Below, piece by piece: positions 1 to 7,751 of a stretch of 30,690 bases of DNA (position 1 is its first letter; each line of letters begins with the position of its first letter). The DNA comes from VFBF01 sp964530695 (GTDB lineage: Bacteria > Pseudomonadota > Alphaproteobacteria > Caulobacterales > Aquidulcibacteraceae). A model generated the notes under the pieces. The model worked only from the letters and a program-made list of their open reading frames with translations, had not been told where the DNA came from and searched no databases. Location: the NCBI GenBank assembly GCA_964530695.1, contig CAZGYQ010000035.1, positions 1 to 30,690 on the forward strand. Reading direction: 5' to 3'. The translations under genes and the position numbers were made by a program.

Positions 1-2
1 GC

Positions 3-407
3 CTGTTCGCGGGGTGGCGCGGGATGCGGGCGATGAAGCTGCGCGTGCGCGAGGAGATGCGCTGGCTGCGGCGCGATTTGCGCTGCGTGCTCTATCTGCT
101 GGCGTTCGCGCGGTTCGATCTCAAGCCGCACGCGAAGCGCACATGGCGGCCGCCGTCGGTTGCGCGGGGCTTCCGCATCACGCGGCGGCGCACGCGGCTG
201 GTGAAGCACTTCACCCGCGATCTCGATCTCGCCGCGCTCGCCGCCATGCGCGCGGCGCTGGATGATCTTGAAGCGACCATTGCGCGGATCGTGAAACGGG
301 TCCGCTGGGCCAACGCCGGCTGGCGACGCGTCGCCGTCGCACCGCCCGTGCAGCGTCTCGCCGTCGTTGCGCCCGCGCATGCGCCCGACGGCGCCGACAC
401 CTCATGA
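3..407 (+). CDS. Hypothetical basic protein, possibly 5'-truncated
   Basis: The reading frame is open from the left edge of the window to a TGA at 405-407, so the true start may lie outside. Internal candidates are ATG at 24 and at 33, neither with a convincing ribosome binding site. The product is strongly basic: many Arg and Lys, a WLRRDLR stretch near the start, then an amphipathic stretch around LAALAAMRAALDDLEATIARIV, which could form a helix or short coiled coil. There is no signal peptide or clear membrane segment. I do not recognise a family. It ends about 97 bases before dut on the same strand. It could be a small nucleic-acid-binding protein, but that rests on composition only. Confidence 0.5.
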   Translation: MFAGWRGMRAMKLRVREEMRWLRRDLRCVLYLLAFARFDLKPHAKRTWRPPSVARGFRITRRRTRLVKHFTRDLDLAALAAMRAALDDLEATIARIVKRVRWANAGWRRVAVAPPVQRLAVVAPAHAPDGADTS

Positions 408-504
408 CGCGCGCGATGACGTTTCAATCCACCCGCCCTCACCGCTGGAATCGCCCGATTCCGGCGTCGCGGACCCACGCCTGCGAATCGAGTAACACCG
501 CGCC

Positions 505-960
505 ATGACCATCACCGTCAAAATCCGCCGCCTGCCGCACAATGCGGATCTCCCTCTCCCCGCCTACGAGACGCCGCTCTCGGCCGGCATGGACCTGCGC
601 GCCGCCATTCCGGAAGATGCGCCCGTGACGCTTCAGCCCGGCGCGCGCGCGCTCGTGCCGACGGGTTTGTCGATCGCGCTGCCGGCCGGCTACGAGGCGC
701 AGGTGCGGCCGCGTTCGGGCCTTGCGCTGAAGAACGCGATCACGTGCCTCAATTCGCCGGGCACGGTGGACGCCGACTATCGCGGCGAGCTGGCGGTGAT
801 CCTCGTCAATCTCGGTCAGGAGCCGTTCGTCATCGCGCGCGGCGACCGCATCGCGCAGATGGTGATCGCGCCCGTCACGCAGGCGTCATGGGCGGAAGTT
901 GAAACGCTCGACGAGACCGCGCGTGGCGCGGGCGGATTCGGATCGACAGGACGCACATAG
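505..960 (+). CDS. dut: Deoxyuridine 5'-triphosphate nucleotidohydrolase (dUTPase)
   Basis: Hydrolyses dUTP to dUMP and pyrophosphate, keeping uracil out of DNA and supplying dUMP for thymidylate synthesis; trimeric cytosolic enzyme. The 151-residue length is normal for the family. All five trimeric dUTPase motifs are visible in order: AGMDLRA near 27-33, RPRSGLA at 68-74, GTVDADYRGEL at 86-96 with the catalytic Asp at about 89 and substrate-stacking Tyr at about 92, RGDRIAQMVI at 112-121, and the flexible C-terminal GAGGFGSTG near 141-149. The start is the ATG at 505, just before the conserved beta strand VKIRRL. It ends 19 bases before the AsmA-family gene, so the two may be co-transcribed, although no functional link is known. 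Confidence 0.97.
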   Translation: MTITVKIRRLPHNADLPLPAYETPLSAGMDLRAAIPEDAPVTLQPGARALVPTGLSIALPAGYEAQVRPRSGLALKNAITCLNSPGTVDADYRGELAVILVNLGQEPFVIARGDRIAQMVIAPVTQASWAEVETLDETARGAGGFGSTGRT

Positions 961-979
961 GTTTCAACGGAGTCCGACG

Positions 980-2920
980 ATGAAAAAGGTGTTGCTGGTC
1001 GTCGGCGGAATGCTCGCCATAGTCGTGGTCGCCGCCGGCGCGTTCTTCGTCTTCTTCCCGAAGGATCTCGCGATCGCGGAGGTGAAAAAGCAGATCCAGC
1101 AATCCACCGGCCGCACGCTCGACATCGGCGGCGACGTGGAAATGACGCTCTGGCCCTCGGCGGGGTTTTCCGCGACGGACGTGAAGCTCTCCAATCCCGC
1201 AGGATTTGAAGGCGCGCCGTTTCTCGCGGCGAAGAAGATCGTCTTCGCCGTCGCGGTCATGCCGCTGCTGAAAGGCGATATCGAGGTGCGCAGCCTGATC
1301 CTCGAGGAGCCGGCCTTCACGCTCATCGCGAGAAAGGACGGCGCGGCGAACTGGACCTTCCCCGAACAGCCCGCGCAACCGGGCCAGCCGGCGACGAAAC
1401 TCAAGTCCCTGCGCCTCGACGACATGCGCGTGATCGACGGCGCCTTGACCTTCATCGGCGATGACGGCGGCGAGCCTCTCGTCGTCACCGACATCGACGC
1501 GCTCCTCGATCTGAAATCCCTCGACCTGCCCGCCACCCTCGACGGCTCGTGCACCTATCGCAAGCAGACGCTGAGCCTCGGCGCGACCATCGCCAATCCC
1601 CGCGCCACGCTGGAGAAAGGCGCAACGCCGATCCGCCTCACGCTCAACGCCCCCGCCGTGAAAGCGACTCTCGACGGCGCGGTCGACACCGCCACCGGCG
1701 GCGTCACCGGCGCGCTTGAAACCAGCGGCGCAAGCGTGCGCGCGCTGCTCGACTGGCTCGGCTCGCCGCTGCCGCCGGGGCCTGGCTTTGCGGCGTTCGA
1801 CGTGAAGTCGCAATTCGCCGCGCTCGGTCCCCGCTACGCCTTCACCGAAGGCGCCTTCCGTCTCGACGCCGCCACCGCGACCGGCGATGTGACGGTGAAC
1901 GTCGCCGATAACGGCCGCCTCGCGGTCTCCGGCGCGCTGACCATTCCCGCGCTCGACACCAACGCCTACCTCCCCGCCTCCGCGGCAGGCGCCGCGACAA
2001 CCGCCGCCGGCGTGAACACGGCGGCTGCGTGGGATGCAAAGCCGATGGATCTCGCGGGCCTGCGCGCCGTCGACGCCGATCTCGCGCTCGCCGTGGGCGA
2101 TCTCAGATTCCAGAAGATGCAGTTCACCAACGGCCAGCTTGCGCTGAAACTGGCGAACGGCGTCGCCGACGCCCGCCTCAGCCGGGTCTCGCTCTATGGC
2201 GGCGGCGGAACCGCCCGCCTCGTCGTGGATGCGCGCAGCGCGACGACAAAGCTCACCAGCGAGATCGACGTGACCAACGTGGAAGCGCTGCCGCTGCTCA
2301 CCGCCGCAATAGGTTTCGACAAGATCGAGGGCAAGGGCACGCTCAAGGCCGCACTCACCGGACAGGGCCGCTCGCAGGCCGACATCATGCGCACGCTCGC
2401 AGGCACGGCCGCGTTCAACTTCAACGACGGCGCCTGGCGCGGCGTGAATCTGGCGCAGGTCGCGCGCACCGTGCAGGCGGCGCTCACGGGCGAGACGGTT
2501 GGCGCAGCAGCCAAGACCGACTTCGCGGAATTCGCCGCGACCTTCGCCGTCGCCGGCGGCGTGGCGAACACGACGGACCTGCGTCTGCTCAACCCCTTCG
2601 TGCGTCTCGACGGAACCGGCACGATCAACATCGGCGGCCAGACCATCGACATGCGCATCGCCCCGCGCGCGGTCCGCGCCATCGAGGGCCAGGGCGGGCG
2701 CGCCGATGTGCAGGGCCTCGGCGTGCCGTTCCGTATCTCCGGGCCGTGGGCGAAGCCGAAGTTCGCCCCCGATCTCGGCAACCTCGTGCAGAGCCAGGTG
2801 CAGCGGGCGCTGGAGCGGAACAATCTGGGGACGCTGGGCTCGGTGCTCGGCCGGCCAAAAACAGAGCAGACTACGCCGGCGACCAACCCCATGGATGAGC
2901 TGCTCAGACGTAACAAGTGA
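980..2920 (+). CDS. AsmA family envelope protein
   Basis: A 646-residue protein with the layout of AsmA-family proteins. It has an N-terminal membrane anchor (about residues 5-25, VLLVVGGMLAIVVVAAGAFF), an AsmA N-terminal module containing TGRTLDIGGDVEMTLWPSAGF and KKIVFAVAVMPLLKGDIEVRSL, and a long beta-rich region. The C-terminal AsmA_2-like module contains GKGTLKAALTGQGRS, DGAWRGVNLAQ and GTINIGGQTIDMRIAP. Family members are inner-membrane-anchored periplasmic proteins linked to outer-membrane assembly and to lipid transport between membranes; the role here is inferred. Translation most likely starts at ATG 980 after CGGAG, because the hydrophobic anchor follows at once; the frame stays open upstream into dut. 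The product ends with a basic tail after MDELLRR. Confidence 0.9.
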   Translation: MKKVLLVVGGMLAIVVVAAGAFFVFFPKDLAIAEVKKQIQQSTGRTLDIGGDVEMTLWPSAGFSATDVKLSNPAGFEGAPFLAAKKIVFAVAVMPLLKGDIEVRSLILEEPAFTLIARKDGAANWTFPEQPAQPGQPATKLKSLRLDDMRVIDGALTFIGDDGGEPLVVTDIDALLDLKSLDLPATLDGSCTYRKQTLSLGATIANPRATLEKGATPIRLTLNAPAVKATLDGAVDTATGGVTGALETSGASVRALLDWLGSPLPPGPGFAAFDVKSQFAALGPRYAFTEGAFRLDAATATGDVTVNVADNGRLAVSGALTIPALDTNAYLPASAAGAATTAAGVNTAAAWDAKPMDLAGLRAVDADLALAVGDLRFQKMQFTNGQLALKLANGVADARLSRVSLYGGGGTARLVVDARSATTKLTSEIDVTNVEALPLLTAAIGFDKIEGKGTLKAALTGQGRSQADIMRTLAGTAAFNFNDGAWRGVNLAQVARTVQAALTGETVGAAAKTDFAEFAATFAVAGGVANTTDLRLLNPFVRLDGTGTINIGGQTIDMRIAPRAVRAIEGQGGRADVQGLGVPFRISGPWAKPKFAPDLGNLVQSQVQRALERNNLGTLGSVLGRPKTEQTTPATNPMDELLRRNK

Positions 2921-2925
2921 CAGGT

Positions 2926-3081
2926 CCCCTCTCCCGCGCCTGAGCGGGAGAGGGATGGACTGAGCGAAGCGAAGTCAGGGTGAGGGCCCGGTCGCTCAAG
3001 ACGAGTCTCGTTCTGCACCGCCGGACCCTCACCCGTTTCGCTGCGCGACCCACCCTCTCCCGCTCAGGCGCGGGAGAGGGG
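2926..3081. repeat. Palindromic intergenic repeat A
   Basis: Two 29-nt arms, 2926-2954 and 3053-3081, are perfect inverted copies of each other. Each arm is itself a hairpin, with an 11-bp stem of the CCCTCTCCCGC/GCGGGAGAGGG type around a 6-nt loop. Inside, GGGTGAGGGCCCGG is mirrored by CCGGACCCTCACCC, so most of the 156 bp can fold as one long nested stem. It fills most of the gap between the AsmA gene and cysK. Elements of this build are common intergenic repeats in Alphaproteobacteria. It may also act as a transcription or mRNA-stability boundary, although no U-tract follows. Related elements lie at 21276-21428 and 22707-22895. Confidence 0.9.
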
Positions 3082-3180
3082 TGAAAGACCGGCAAGTCTG
3101 CCTGAACCCATGATTTACGCTCAGGCGTTTCGCCGGAGCCTCACGAAGCCTATGTTCACGGCACAGAACAAGGAGTTCCC

Positions 3181-4136
<956 letters not shown>

Positions 4137-4140
<4 letters not shown>

Positions 4141-4586
4141 CTTCGCAGGTCGTCCGCATCGCCGCCGACCTGCCGGATGGATTCACGGATCTGGCAGGCG
4201 CGGCGCGTGCGGAGGGATTCAACTTCCTCGATCGACTGGAGGCACGCTGGACGAATGGCGCCTATGACGGCGACCGCAACGCCAGCGTCTTCGCGGTGTT
4301 CGGCGAGGACCGTCCCATCGCCATCGGCGCGCAGACGTTCGACGAGTACGATCCTTCGCCCGAACATCGCCGTATCCGGCATTTCTACGTGCACCCGGAT
4401 TTCCGTCGCAACGGCGTCGGCCGGACGCTGGCGGGCGCGCTGATCCGGGAAGCGTTCCAGCTCGCGCCGCATCTGCATCTGCGGGCGACGCACGATCTCT
4501 CCCACGCCTTCTGGGACGCGATGGGATTCGAGCGGGTGGACCGGCCGGACCGGTCACACCGGATCAGCCGATCAAGCGGTGATTGA
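4137..4586 (+). CDS. GNAT family N-acetyltransferase
   Basis: A 149-residue single-domain acetyltransferase of the GCN5-related fold. The beta4-alpha3 signature is clear: RIRHFYVHPDFRRNGVGRTL, where R-R-N-G-V-G-R is the acetyl-CoA pyrophosphate loop. It is followed by GALIREAF and a C-terminal FWDAMGFERVDR, typical of the end of the fold. The GTG start at 4137 overlaps the cysK stop codon, so it is probably translated from the cysK message. The substrate cannot be read from sequence. The tie to cysK makes a small molecule of amino-acid metabolism conceivable, but this is speculation. Confidence 0.88.
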
Positions 4587-4601
4587 ATTCCGGCACGCAT
4601 T

Positions 4602-4625
4602 GATATACATGTCATCGTGTATATC
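4602..4625. promoter_or_regulatory. Putative antitoxin operator (palindrome) upstream of the toxin-antitoxin genes
   Basis: GATATACA at 4602-4609 and TGTATATC at 4618-4625 form a perfect 8-bp inverted repeat separated by 8 bp, an AT-rich island in very GC-rich DNA. It ends 11 bp before the antitoxin start codon and directly abuts the GGAG ribosome binding site (4627-4630). AbrB-type antitoxins usually repress their own operon by binding such palindromes. A loose promoter-like pair, TTGAAT at 4583-4588 and TATACA at 4604-4609, overlaps the left arm, consistent with repression by occlusion. Confidence 0.6.
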
Positions 4626-4636
4626 CGGAGCGCCTG

Positions 4637-4867
4637 ATGCAGGTATCGAAATGGGGAAACAGTCTCGCCATTCGCTTGCCCGCCGCCGTCGTTGAGGCGC
4701 TGGACCTCAAGGAAGGCGACGACATCGAAGTCGTCATCGCGGGGTCGAAGCGGTTCGAGATCCGGCGCGACGCTACGCGGGAAGACGCGATCCGGAAACT
4801 TCACGAGTTGAGCCGCCCCCTGCCTCCCGGGTTCGTCTTTTCCCGTGACGACGCAAATGAACGGTGA
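4637..4867 (+). CDS. AbrB/MazE-type antitoxin
   Basis: A 76-residue protein. Its N-terminal half (about 1-46) matches the swapped-hairpin SpoVT/AbrB DNA-binding domain: MQVSKWGNSLAIRLPAAVVE followed by LKEGDDIEVVI. The C-terminal half (EDAIRKLHELSRPLPPGFVF) is the kind of flexible tail that wraps the partner toxin. It starts at ATG 4637, 6 nt after GGAG, right behind an AT-rich palindrome that is its likely operator. Its end overlaps the PIN-domain gene, the usual antitoxin-first order. Expected role: neutralise the toxin and autorepress the operon. The family (VapB or MazE-like) cannot be settled by eye. Confidence 0.9.
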   Translation: MQVSKWGNSLAIRLPAAVVEALDLKEGDDIEVVIAGSKRFEIRRDATREDAIRKLHELSRPLPPGFVFSRDDANER

Positions 4868-5267
4868 TGTGTTTCTCGACTCCAACATCCTCATTTACGC
4901 ATTCGCCGAGCGGGACGCGCGGTCGCCTGTCGCCAAGCGCCTCCTCATCTCTGGCGGTCAGATCAGCGTTCAGGTCCTGAACGAGTTCGTGAACGTGAGT
5001 TCGCGCAAACTGCGGATAGACTGGCCCGAAGTCCTGCAACGGCTCGCCGTCGTAAACCAGCTCCTTCCAGACTCCTCCGCGCTCACGACCGAAACTCACC
5101 GCGCCGCGGTGCGCCTGGCGGAACGATACAAGCTCAACTTCTACGATGCGCTCATCATCGCCTCGGCGATTGAGACCGAGTGTGCGACCGTTCTCTCCGA
5201 AGACATGCAGCACGGCATGGTGATCGACGGCGTGACGATCGAAAACCCTTTTCTTGCGCCCGCTTAA
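4845..5267 (+). CDS. PIN-domain toxin (VapC-like ribonuclease)
   Basis: A 140-residue PIN-fold protein, the predicted Mg-dependent RNase of the toxin-antitoxin pair. Acidic active-site positions are present: Asp12 in FLDSNILIY, Glu47 in VLNEFVNV, Asp101 in NFYDALIIASA, and Glu119/Asp120 in LSEDMQHG. All four catalytic blocks are intact, so it should be active. The start is either GTG at 4845 or ATG at 4857; both overlap the antitoxin's end, and the second would remove only four residues. The stop codon overlaps the next start codon (TAATG), linking it to the MoeB-like gene. The target RNA cannot be predicted. Confidence 0.9.
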   Translation: MTTQMNGDVFLDSNILIYAFAERDARSPVAKRLLISGGQISVQVLNEFVNVSSRKLRIDWPEVLQRLAVVNQLLPDSSALTTETHRAAVRLAERYKLNFYDALIIASAIETECATVLSEDMQHGMVIDGVTIENPFLAPA

Positions 5268-6040
5268 TGACTGCGCTCACGCCCGACGACCTCGAACGCT
5301 TCTCGCGCCATATCCTGCTCAAGGAGATCGGCGGGCCGGGACAGCAGCGCCTGAGGGCCGCGCATGTGGCGATTGTCGGCTTGGGCGGCCTCGGCGCGCC
5401 GGCGGCGCTCTATCTGGCGGCGGCGGGCGTGGGGCGATTGACGCTGATCGACGACGATGGGGTTTCGCTGTCGAACTTGCAGCGTCAGATCCTGTTTCGC
5501 ACCGCGGATGTCCGACAGCTCAAGACCGAGGTGGGCGCCGCCGCGCTCGCCGCGCTCAATCCGCATGTGGAGATACTGCCGAAAGCGGTGGAGCTGGATG
5601 CGTTGAATGCACGGCATCTGCTGCAAGACGCGGACGTCGTGCTCGACGGCACGGATGACTACGATACGCGCTTCGCGGTGAACGACGCCTGCCACGCGCT
5701 CGGCGTGCCGCTGGTGTCCGGCGCCGTGGGGCGCTGGGACGGGCAGATCGGCGTGTTCGCATCGGGGACCACGAAAGAAGCCGCGATAGAGGATCGCCTG
5801 CCCTGCTATCGCTGCTTCGTGCCTGACGCGCCGCCGGACGCCGAGCATTGCTCGCAGGTCGGCGTCGTCGGCGCCTTGACGGGGGTGATCGGATCGATGA
5901 TGGCGCTGGAGACGATCAAACTCATCGCGCGCGCGGGCAAACCGCTGACGGGACGCATCATGCTGTTCGACGGCCTCAACGGCGAAGCGCGCACGGTGCG
6001 TCTGCGGCCCGATCCCGAATGCCCGGTGTGCGCGCGATGA
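5267..6040 (+). CDS. moeB: MoeB/ThiF/HesA-type adenylyltransferase
   Basis: E1-like enzyme, 257 residues, that adenylates the C-terminal glycine of a ubiquitin-like sulfur carrier (MoaD for molybdopterin or ThiS for thiamine). Visible features are RFSRHILLKEIGGPGQQRL at the start, the ATP loop VAIVGLGGLGAPAA (34-47), the D-D-D-G-V-S-L-S-NLQRQ segment (62-74) with the Arg and Asn that contact ATP, DGTDDYDTR (127-135), the zinc pairs Cys180/Cys183 and Cys252/Cys255, and a candidate catalytic Cys195 in EHCSQVGVVG. There is no rhodanese domain. The start ATG 5267 overlaps the toxin's TAA. It overlaps the DUF6624-like gene by ATGA. MoeB is favoured over ThiF by N-terminal resemblance, not by context. 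Confidence 0.88.
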   Translation: MTALTPDDLERFSRHILLKEIGGPGQQRLRAAHVAIVGLGGLGAPAALYLAAAGVGRLTLIDDDGVSLSNLQRQILFRTADVRQLKTEVGAAALAALNPHVEILPKAVELDALNARHLLQDADVVLDGTDDYDTRFAVNDACHALGVPLVSGAVGRWDGQIGVFASGTTKEAAIEDRLPCYRCFVPDAPPDAEHCSQVGVVGALTGVIGSMMALETIKLIARAGKPLTGRIMLFDGLNGEARTVRLRPDPECPVCAR

Positions 6041-6636
6041 CGATGGAGCCTGTCTGGCGCGAAACGCTGCTCGCGGCGGCGCGGCGCGACCTTGAAACCC
6101 GCGAGCGCCTCGTGCGCGATGGCTCGCTGTTCGACGGCTACAATCCGGAGATGGAGGCGGTGCATCTGGAGAACGCCGCGCTGCTCGACGAGGCGTTCCG
6201 CACGATCGGGTGGACCGGACGCCACCGCGTCGACGACGACGGCGCGGCTGCGGCCTTCCTCATTCTCCAGCACGCCATCAGCCGCCCGGATGTGCAACGT
6301 CTTGGTCTCGCGCTGATGCTGGAGGCGATTCCGTTTGGCGACGCCAACATGATCGACGCGGCGTATCTCTCCGACCGCATCGCGGTGTTCGAGGGCCGTC
6401 CGCAGCTCTACGGCACGCAGTTCGACTGGTTCGATGGCGCGCTTTCCCCCTCTCCCATCGAGGCGCCCGAGCAGGTGGAAGAGCGCCGCGCTTCGGTGGG
6501 CCTGCCCCCGCTCGCGGAGGTCGTCGCCCTGCAGCGCGAACAGGCCGCGCGCGAAGGCCATGGCCCGCCGCCGGACCTCGCTGCGCGCCAGGCGGGGTTC
6601 GACGTCTGGGCGCGACGGGTCGGCTGGCGCACGTAA
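6037..6636 (+). CDS. DUF6624-like protein
   Basis: A 199-residue soluble protein that begins at ATG 6037 inside the moeB stop codon (ATGA), so it is probably translated with moeB. Its core resembles the DUF6624 pattern: a helical N-terminus, a GWTGRHRV turn, AAFLILQHAISRPDVQ, then LSDRIAVFEGRPQLYGTQF. The conserved Gln-His and Tyr-Gly-Thr-Gln pieces suggest a functional site, but no activity is established for the family. The C-terminal third (VEERRASVGLPPLAEVVALQ) looks like the usual family tail. There is no signal peptide or membrane segment. The assignment comes from motif recall and should be treated as moderate. Confidence 0.75.
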   Translation: MTMEPVWRETLLAAARRDLETRERLVRDGSLFDGYNPEMEAVHLENAALLDEAFRTIGWTGRHRVDDDGAAAAFLILQHAISRPDVQRLGLALMLEAIPFGDANMIDAAYLSDRIAVFEGRPQLYGTQFDWFDGALSPSPIEAPEQVEERRASVGLPPLAEVVALQREQAAREGHGPPPDLAARQAGFDVWARRVGWRT

Positions 6637-6688
6637 GCCGTTTCCGCCACGTCCCTTTCCTGCTTCAATGGGGCCAACGGAGGGGATG

Positions 6689-7693
6689 ATGCGAAAAATT
6701 CTGGTCGGCCTGCTACTCACAATCCTGATCGTCGTCGGCGGCGGCTATCTGGCGCTGCGGCGCGGCGACATCCCCTACGCGACGCTCGACAAGACCTACG
6801 CGAGCCCGGCGTCGAAATTCCTCGACATGGGCGGCGGCGTCGAGGCCCACTGGCGCGACGAGGGCAACCCGAACGGCCGCCCGTTGCTGCTAGTGCACGG
6901 CTTCTCCGCCTCGCTGCACACGTGGGAGAAATGGACGCCGCTGCTCGGCGGCGAATATCGCCTCATCAGCGTCGATCTTCCCGGCCACGGCCTGACGCGC
7001 ACGCCGAAGGGCTATGCGCCGAGCATCGAAGGCTACGCCGATTTCGTCGACGCCTTCATGGACAAGATCGCGCTGCCGAAGGCGACCGTGATCGGCTCCT
7101 CCATGGGCGGGCACACGGCGTGGGAGCTGGCCTTGCGCCATCCCGCGCGCGTGGAGGGGCTGGTGCTCATCGGCGCCGCGGGCTGGCCGCCATCGGGCGA
7201 TGCGGCCGACAATGAAGAGGCGGCGATCTTCAAGCTCCTGCACAATCCCGTGCTCGGCCCCCTGATGCGCGATCTCGACAATTCGGCGATGATCCGCAAG
7301 GGCGTGGAATCCGCGTTCGTCAACAAGGCGCTCGTCGATGACGCCATGGCGGCGCGCTATGTGGAGCTTGCCCGGGCGCCGAACCATCGCGCAACGCTGG
7401 TGGCCATCACGCTCGGCTTCCGCGACAGCGACACCGCGACCAAGGAAAAGCTGGCGGTAATCACCGCGCCGACGCTCGTGCTGCATGGCAAGCAGGACAA
7501 TCTCGTGCCCGTGGAAGGCGCCACGCTCTTCGGCGAAGCGATCAACGGTTCGAAGGTGATCATCTACGATCAGACCGGCCATGTGCCGCAGGAAGAGATT
7601 CCCGAACGCAGCGCCGATGACCTGCGCACGTTCCTGCACACGGCTTTTCCTGAACCCGCGCCGGGCGTTCCGCTGGCGGCGACGCTGCCCTGA
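6689..7693 (+). CDS. Membrane-anchored alpha/beta hydrolase
   Basis: A 334-residue serine hydrolase with an N-terminal signal anchor (about 4-23, ILVGLLLTILIVVGGGYLAL). The alpha/beta-fold elements are complete: oxyanion-region LLVHGFSAS (67-75), nucleophile elbow G-S-S-M-G with Ser138, acid Asp270 in LVLHGKQDNLVP, and His298 in QTGHVPQEE. The substrate is unknown; related proteins are annotated broadly as esterases, lipases or epoxide-hydrolase-like enzymes. There are two adjacent ATGs, 6686 and 6689. The second is chosen because it lies 5 nt after GGAGG (6679-6683); an in-frame ATG at 6668 would add residues before the anchor. The active domain probably faces the periplasm. Confidence 0.88.
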   Translation: MRKILVGLLLTILIVVGGGYLALRRGDIPYATLDKTYASPASKFLDMGGGVEAHWRDEGNPNGRPLLLVHGFSASLHTWEKWTPLLGGEYRLISVDLPGHGLTRTPKGYAPSIEGYADFVDAFMDKIALPKATVIGSSMGGHTAWELALRHPARVEGLVLIGAAGWPPSGDAADNEEAAIFKLLHNPVLGPLMRDLDNSAMIRKGVESAFVNKALVDDAMAARYVELARAPNHRATLVAITLGFRDSDTATKEKLAVITAPTLVLHGKQDNLVPVEGATLFGEAINGSKVIIYDQTGHVPQEEIPERSADDLRTFLHTAFPEPAPGVPLAATLP

Positions 7694-7751
7694 ATCGCCT
7701 GTCACCGGCGCGTCACGAACGGGCGCTACCGCACGCGAACCGGAGGACATC

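Noticed and set aside
447..462. Hairpin GGAATC/GATTCC before dut as a terminator
   Set aside because: Only six base pairs and no T-run follows; probably chance or a minor mRNA structure.
2926..3081. CRISPR-like repeat cluster
   Set aside because: The repeats are inverted, not direct, and there are no regularly spaced repeats or spacers.
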